From positions 153,049,187 to 153,113,186 of the forward strand of contig JAUPFV010000001.1 in assembly GCA_036936605.1 (NCBI GenBank): 64,000 nucleotides of DNA, written 5' to 3'. Positions 58,283-64,000 of the stretch are shown here, one piece after another. Origin of the DNA: Limnanthes douglasii subsp. nivea. Its lineage: Eukaryota > Streptophyta > Magnoliopsida > Brassicales > Limnanthaceae. Made by a program: the position numbers and the translations under genes. The notes beneath the pieces are model-generated. The model worked only from the letters and a program-made list of their open reading frames with translations. It made no database searches and was not told the DNA's origin. Within the stretch, counting starts at the first letter, position 1. Each line of letters begins with the position of its first letter.

Positions 58283-61200
58283 AATTAAAGGGGCTCGCCC
58301 CGGGATCATTGCCCGTTGATGACCCAGGGAAGCCCAAGCTATTTGACGACGGACGAAGAATGTGAGCAACACCAATTTACCACAAGGAAAGTCCTGCAGA
58401 TCGGGGTATGCCTTTCACCAGCCTTCAGGGAACAGTTATTGTCTCTCCTACGGGAAAACCTAGATTTGTTCGCATGGTGCTCAAGGGATGTAACCGGGGT
58501 CCCGAAATCATTTTTCATTCACAAGCTAACTATCAACAGAAACGTCAGACCGATCTCCCAAAAGCGTCAGGCTTTTTCCCCAGAAAAGGCAGACATTATC
58601 TTACGGGAAGTCGAGAGAATGATCGGCGTCGGTCACACAAAGGAAGCGAGTTACCCGTTGTGGACATCGAATCCCGTTCTGGTCAAGAAGAAAAACGGGA
58701 AATAGAGAATGTGCGTGGATTTCACCGACCTCAACCGGGCATGTCCGAAGGACCCTTTCCAGATGCCGAGAATCGACCAGTTGGTAGATTCGACTTCGGG
58801 TAACAGGTTACTATCATTCATGGATGCATACGCCGGTTATAACCAGATCAAGTTACACGCTGCGGATCAGGAAAGCACCACATTCATCACAGGCCGAGGA
58901 CTATACTGTTACAAAGTAATGCCATTCGGGCTAAAAAATGCCGGGGCAACATACCAAAGGCTGGTTAACAAAAAGTTTGAGGGTCAAATTAGGAGAAATG
59001 TGGAGGTGTACATCGATGACATGTTAGTCAAGAGCGGAACGGATGAAGCCCATCTTACCGATCTGCGAGAAACTTTTGATAACCTGCGGGGAATAAACCT
59101 CAAGCTTAACCCAGAAAAATGCTCCTTCGGGGTCCGATCGGGATAATTTTTAGGTTTCTTCGTTAGCGAGAAATGGATTGAAGCCGATCCCGTCCAACTT
59201 CGAGCTCTGGCTGCTTTAAACCGATTTATTTCTCGTTCATCTGATAAGTGCGCTCTCTTTCTTCAGGTCTTGAGACAAGCCAAAAATTTTGTGTGGACGC
59301 CCGAATGTAACGAAGCATTCTTGGGAATTAAACGATATCTGTCGTCCCCGAACCTCTTGACAAAGCCCGTAACTGGCGAGACACTTTTCCTTTACGTTGC
59401 GGTTACTGACTTTGCAGTTAGTGCGGCTTTAATCAGTGAGTCGGGACCAGCCCCCACAACGGTTTACTTTGTGAGCAAAAGCCTGCTGGACGCAGAAACT
59501 CGGTATTTAAGGTTAGAAAAAATGGCTCTCGCCTTGGTAACAGCAGCACGAAAAATACGCCCTTACTTTCAAGCCCACCCTATCATAGTCCAAACCTCGT
59601 TTCCACTCAAGTATATTCTCCAGCGACCAGACATGTCCGGGAGAATGTCCAAATGGTCGGTCGAGTTGGGCGATTTCGACATCAACTTCGAACCTCATAC
59701 AACCATTAAAGGCCAAATCCTGGCTAATTTTTCAGTAGAGTTCCATCCCGAACGACCGGATCAGGACGCGCCTTCCCAAGAAGCCGAACTAAGTGAGTGG
59801 ACCGTCCGAACCGACGGGGGGGGGGGGGGGGCTAATGTCAGTGGCTGTGGAGCAGGGATACAGATAATTACCCCATCGGGCATTAGTATGAACCAAGCCA
59901 TTCGATTTGGTTTCCATACTTCGAACAATGAGGCTGAATACGAGGCTGCTCTGGCAGGGCTACGGCTAGCACAGGTATGTGGGGCAAAGCAGGTACGCCT
60001 CGTAAGTGATTCCCAACTTTTGATAACCCAAGCCTCGGGAATTGCGGAAGCTCGGAAAGAGCATCTGGTACAATACCTAGCAGCACTCAGAGTGCTAGCC
60101 GCCTCGTTCAACAAAGTCACATACGAACATGTCCCGAGGAGCGAAAACATAGCTGCAGATTCTTTGGCAACAATTTCCTGCTCAAGCAACTATCCCTGGG
60201 TTACCGAGCAAGAAAGCCCATCTATTATCAAACGGCACGAGTTAGATAACCGACCTGAAATCGCCTGTCAGATCTCTTCGGTAACGATCTCAGATTGGCG
60301 ACGCGATATTATCGCCTTCTTAACCGAAGGTAGACTGCATAGCAATAGCGTCTCGGCTCGGAAAGTATGCAATAAGGCCCGAGGTTACGTCCTTTTAGGT
60401 GAAGTACTGTATAAGAAATCCTTCAGCCGCCCCCTGCTCAGATGCCTAGGGGTCCACGAGTCATAAATAATTGTATCCGAATTGCATGATGGTGAGGGTG
60501 CGGCACATTGCGGTTACAAAGCCTTAATTAGAAGAATTTTTCTCGCAGGGTTCCATTGGCCGACGATAATAGCAGATGCACGACTAATAGTAAAAACCCG
60601 CGATACATGTCAACGATTCTCAAATGCAATAAACGTTCCCTCGGTTCCTCTAGAATCCATATCCGAAGGTCTACCCTTTGACCGATGGGGAATCGACCTT
60701 GTTGGACCACTCCCAATGGCATCGGGCGGAAGGCAGACAATTGTCGTGGCAGTAGACTATTTTTCCAAGTGGGTCGAAGCTGAACCTTTATCCGCCACCA
60801 AGACCAAAGACATCATCAAATTCATCTAGTCTAACATATGTTGTCGGTTCGGGGTACCGCATAGGTTAACTATGGATAACGGACCACAGTTCGACAGCGG
60901 GGAAATGAAATATTTCTGTACATCTCACAAGATCAGGCAATGTTTCTCCGCTCCTTTCCATCCTCAAGCAAACGGGCAGTTCGAAGTCATCAACCGGACC
61001 ATTTTGGACGGCCTCAGAAAGAACCTCGAGGGAAAAGCTGGAAAATGGCCAGACTACCTACAAGAAGTGCTGTGGGCTTACCGAAACACCCCCCGGATGA
61101 CAACCCAGGAATTGCCTTATGCTTTGGTATATGGTATGGACGCGGTTACCCCTGCAGAGTCCATTTTTCCATCTTTCAGAGTCGGTACTTATGAGGAGAA

Positions 61201-61530
61201 CGCGAACGACGACAGCAGACGACTCGGTCTCGATCTTATAGAAGAGAAGCGCAATCGCGCCCAGTTGAACTCTTTTCACTATCAGACCCTGATGAGAAGT
61301 TGATACGCCTCTAAGGTACGCCGTCGGGAGTTTAAGGTCGGTGACAAGGTTTTGAGGCGCATTTTTCTTCACACCAAAGACAAAAGCCTCGGCAAGCTCG
61401 CCCCAAATTGGGAAGGATCCTACGAAATCGTGGAAAAAATCAAGAACGGGACATACCGCCTGCAAAACAGGCTCGGGCATCCTTTGAGGCTGCCATGGAA
61501 TATTGAACATCTGAAATTGTACTTAGAATA
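58283..61530 (+). pseudogene. Pol of element C: RT, RNase H, second RNase H, integrase (one frame, five stops)
   Basis: One frame carries the whole region, stopped at 58703 (TAG, Trp expected), 59144 (TAA), 60464 (TAA), 60827 (TAG, Trp expected) and 61301 (TGA, Arg likely). RT: PLWTSNPVLVKKKNGK, CVDFTDLNRACPKD, MPFGLKNAGATYQR, VYIDDMLVKS. At RALAALNRF (near 59208) about 15-20 residues are missing. Gypsy RNase H: KPVTGETLFLYVAV to DFDINFEPH. Second, archaeal-type RNase H: TDGGGGG, SNNEAEYEAALAGLRLA, LVSDSQLL (D, E, D kept), with a 16-G run at 59816. Integrase: zinc finger with one Cys lost (VKTRDTCQRF), then GIDLVG, MDNGPQF, FEVINRT (D, D, E kept), ending EHLKLYLE near 61530. Confidence 0.85.
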
Positions 61531-61755
61531 GTGGTGAAATAGTTGTAATTTGTTTGACATGGTCTGTAAAAACTTATTGGTCGGGGATGCACTCTTTCCT
61601 ACCTCGGTGGCGCGAGAAGGTTTTAACGAGGCATCATAAACACCCGACCACCTGATTGAGTTAATCAAAATTTTCTTTTGCCTTCCAAATTTTGAAGTGT
61701 TACAAACTTGATCAGCTGACGAGCTGGTCAGCGTCTGTTCCTACCGATCTTACTG

Positions 61756-62130
61756 GATCTACATATTTTAATTTTCCCGACCCTATGGGAAATGTTTCAA
61801 TGTTACATTGATCTACAGAACCTTCATAGGTTTTTCAGTGTTTACAACTGATCTACATATATTAATTTCCCCGACCCTATGGGAAATGTTTCAATATTAC
61901 ATTGATCTACAGAACCTTCATGGGTTTTTCAGTGTTTACAACTGATCTACATATTTTAATTTTCCCGACCCTATGGGAAATGTTTCAATGTTACATTGAT
62001 CTACAGAACCTTCATAGGTTTTTCAGTGTTTCCAACTGATCTACATGTTTTAATTTTCCCGATTCCATCAGGAATTTCATAAATGACATTGATCTATAGA
62101 GCCTACTTTGATTTTTCACAGAACCACTTT
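61756..62130. repeat. Tandem array, 94-bp monomer, almost 4 copies, in element C
   Basis: GATCTACAT starts at 61756, 61850, 61944 and 62038. The first three units are nearly identical (GACCCTATGGGAAATG, CAGAACCTTCATAGG), the last diverges. Each unit also contains a second GATCTACA 54 bp in. It lies between pol and the antisense ORF, the same place as the 47-bp array of element B. Confidence 0.9.
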
Positions 62131-62360
62131 GGTTTACCTAAGTAAAAACATCTAAAAAATTACGGGCCTAAGTAAAAACATCGGAAAATCATGGCGAGAA
62201 ACACAGATTTGCATACTGACATAAATATAAATATTGAAGTGTTCACAGGGAATATTGTTAGGGGACCCCGCGGCCCCCAAATATCTTACAAACAAAAAAC
62301 AAAAAAACAACAACAAAAACAGCCAAGTCGAACACTTAAACAACACACACTGCGTCCTGA

Positions 62361-64000
62361 TCACTGGCCATCCTCCTCCCCGGACTCCGTGCCGTCCGAC
62401 TCATCCTCACAAACGACTCCCACCAGGCGGTCCTCCTCGGGTACATCCAGCCACATCGCCCCGAGGTGAAGGTCCGGGAAACGGTTATGGAACGACAGCA
62501 CATACGCGGCCTTAGCATCGGCCGCCTCTTTGTCCGCCCACTTCTTACACTTGTCTACAAAGGCGGTTTTCGAAGTTTTCAGCCTTTGGACCTCCTGAGC
62601 TAAAGTGCCAGCTTGATCTTCTCCGACTTTCTTCGTCTTCTCCACGACACGGATGGCTTCTGCAACCCGCCCCTCCGCCAATTCCTGCGCCGCCTTGGCC
62701 TTTTGCACCTCCTCCATTAAGCTAGCAATCTTGGCGTCCGCGCCCACTAGCTTCTGGCTCAGCTCGATCGCCTTACACTCTTTCATGGCCGCTGGTACGA
62801 GCAGATTATACAGAGATAAGGCCAGTCCATTCGATCCCTGGAGCGGGAAAGTATGCGGAGACCCAAGCATCGTTAACACTGGGTACTTCGTACCACTCGA
62901 TGAGGCCGCAGCTGGGTCCGCCGCTTTGGGGGGGCTGACATCATCCGGAATCACCACTACAGGATCCACCGTCGATTTACCCTTAACCCCACCGTACTGG
63001 TCGAACAACTCTGGTACGGTAGCACTGTCCGCCCCGGCAACGGTCCCGCTCTCCTTGGCACGCCTTGGCTTCTTCAACTTGGCCCCATCAGCGTCGGCAC
63101 GACTTTTCCTCTTAGGCACCGGAGCCTGGGCCTGATTGAATGCACCACCTTCAGCATCATTCCCATCTTCCCGAACCGTTCCCTCTCCAGCCGCTGCATT
63201 ATCCTCCCCGACCTCGTTATCCGACTTTGGGTGCTTACTAGGCGCCTTGTTGCGTTTCAGGAGGTACAATTGGGACCCAGGTGCGTCTGTTTTAGCGATA
63301 ATATCCTCCAGGCTGGGGGGGTACCCGAAGTTTCTCAATGGTCAGCACCTCCGACGAGCAACGCCAGAGGTTACTCTTGATCAAATTAGTGTCTTTGAAG
63401 GTACGATGCATCGCCCGACCCCAATGCTTCCGGGAGAAATCCTTCAACACTTGGAAAGTGACTTTAGCGGCTTTCGAGAAGTCCTTCTTCAGCCCCTGCA
63501 GGAACTCCTTTGACACTGCACAGAGGATCGGTATATTAAAAAAAAAAGGAGAGTACCGTCGTGAACCCATGACCGAAGTAGATGCCTCTTATTCTCCTTG
63601 CTATAAGGAATACCGTTCTCCCAGCAGCCGCTCAGGAACACGAAGCGATGCTTCCAGCCCTTATCTCCCTCCAAAAAATCGTTAACTATCTTCCACTTGT
63701 TTCCCAAGGAAGAGTAGAAGAACGGGGACTTAGGGGCCTTGGACAGACCCGACATGGCGATGTATTCGTCCATAGGCATAACCCGACCAGAAAGGTGTGA
63801 AGCCATTATGCAAGACATTAAGGTATACCAGGCATTAGGCGTCAGCTGCAACGGGCAAATCTCGAGGGTGCGGAAATATAGTGCGATCTCGGGATCTAAG
63901 GGGAAGCGAAGACCCCAATTGAATAGCTCGGTAAACACCACTATTTCCCGGGATTGGACGTGAACAGGAGTCTCCCCAGGGACCGGGAACCGGACCGTGA
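62361..64000 (-). CDS. Antisense ORF of element C (Transposase_28-like domain, NLS, coiled coil); N-terminus beyond the window
   Basis: Read on the minus strand from the window end. The first part (64000-63489) contains VRFPVPGETPVH, then FNWGLRFPLDPEIALYFRTL, LTPNAWYTLMSCIMASHL, KAPKSPFFYSS and HRFVFLSGCWENG: the Transposase_28-type domain shared with A and B. A frame change lies near 63490-63570, at an A/T run; it is either a small intron (TGTGCAG acceptor-like) or a slippage frameshift. The rest (63338-62361, 325 codons) is fully open: VLTIEKLRVPP upstream, basic NLS-like PKRKSRADAD and KKPRRAKE, then a long coiled coil (KIASLMEEVQKAKAAQELAE), then SFHNRFPDLHLGAMWLD and an acidic end. No known function; it overlaps no gag-pol domain. 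The openness over 325 codons beside a stop-ridden pol is notable. Confidence 0.75.

Larger units (their letters stand above)
55536..64000 (+). mobile_element. LTR retrotransposon C, Ty3/gypsy Tat-like lineage, 5' LTR to antisense ORF
   Basis: Order: 5' LTR (55536-55861), primer-binding site (55862), gag, PR, RT, RNase H, a second (archaeal-type) RNase H, IN, a 94-bp tandem array, and an antisense ORF that runs off the window. No 3' LTR is visible. The second RNase H and the antisense ORF between pol and the 3' LTR are known Tat-lineage traits. The body is visibly richer in GC than everything else here and its frames are far better kept than those of A and B, so it is the youngest of the three. 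It sits in LINE 3; GTGAG (55531-55535) is the candidate target-site duplication. Confidence 0.9.

Noticed and set aside
63136..63513. Plus-strand ORFs over 62653-63513
   Set aside because: Shadows of the antisense ORF of element C, which has the recognisable motifs.

Overview
The window is plant nuclear DNA: AT-rich, full of decayed transposons, with spliced genes and no bacterial-style gene packing. The one host gene that looks intact (about 47.67-51.35 kb, + strand) encodes a four-domain jacalin-related lectin with Thr-Pro linkers. Its layout and length (639 residues as spliced here) match the myrosinase-binding-protein type known from Brassicales. An F-box/FBA pseudogene and a tRNA-derived SINE fit a Brassicaceae or close relative. 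The species cannot be fixed from sequence alone.

Layout, left to right. 1-3549: 3' end of LTR element A (Ty3/gypsy, + strand), whose visible coding part is an antisense ORF; it sits inside a Mutator-like element (MULE 1, 3550-6125). 6178-15892: LTR element B (- strand), both LTRs present, same lineage, with its own antisense ORF and a 47-bp tandem array. 15.9-17.3 kb: F-box pseudogene. 17.39-17.66 kb: fold-back element. 18-24 kb: AT-rich, with simple and tandem repeats. 23.9-28.4 kb: MULE 2 (- strand; FAR1-like, MULE, SWIM and OTU-like parts). 29.04-30.0 kb: non-autonomous element with long terminal inverted repeats. 31.0-35.9 kb: LINE 1. 38.7-41.1 kb: 5'-truncated LINE 2. 42.0-44.5 kb: local duplication with a TRIM-like element in one copy. 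47.18-47.39 kb: SINE with 13-bp target-site duplications. 47.67-51.35 kb: lectin gene. 54.1-55.5 kb: LINE 3, interrupted at 55,536 by LTR element C (+ strand; gag, PR, RT, RNase H, a second RNase H, IN, 94-bp tandem array, antisense ORF), which runs off the window end.

No previously undescribed system is clearly visible. The parts most worth a second look are: (1) three different Ty3/gypsy elements that each keep an antisense ORF for related nuclear/coiled-coil proteins; (2) a LINE family in which two separate copies share the same RT active-site change (FADD to FAYD) and the same RNase H change (D to N), and in which two copies show an ATGA overlap of ORF1 and ORF2; (3) MULE-borne OTU-like domains lacking the catalytic His in both copies; (4) a lectin gene whose first domain has an altered sugar-binding motif and whose promoter lies about 270 bp from a SINE.

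All calls come from reading the sequence and the translated frames. No database search was run, so family names rest on recognised motifs.
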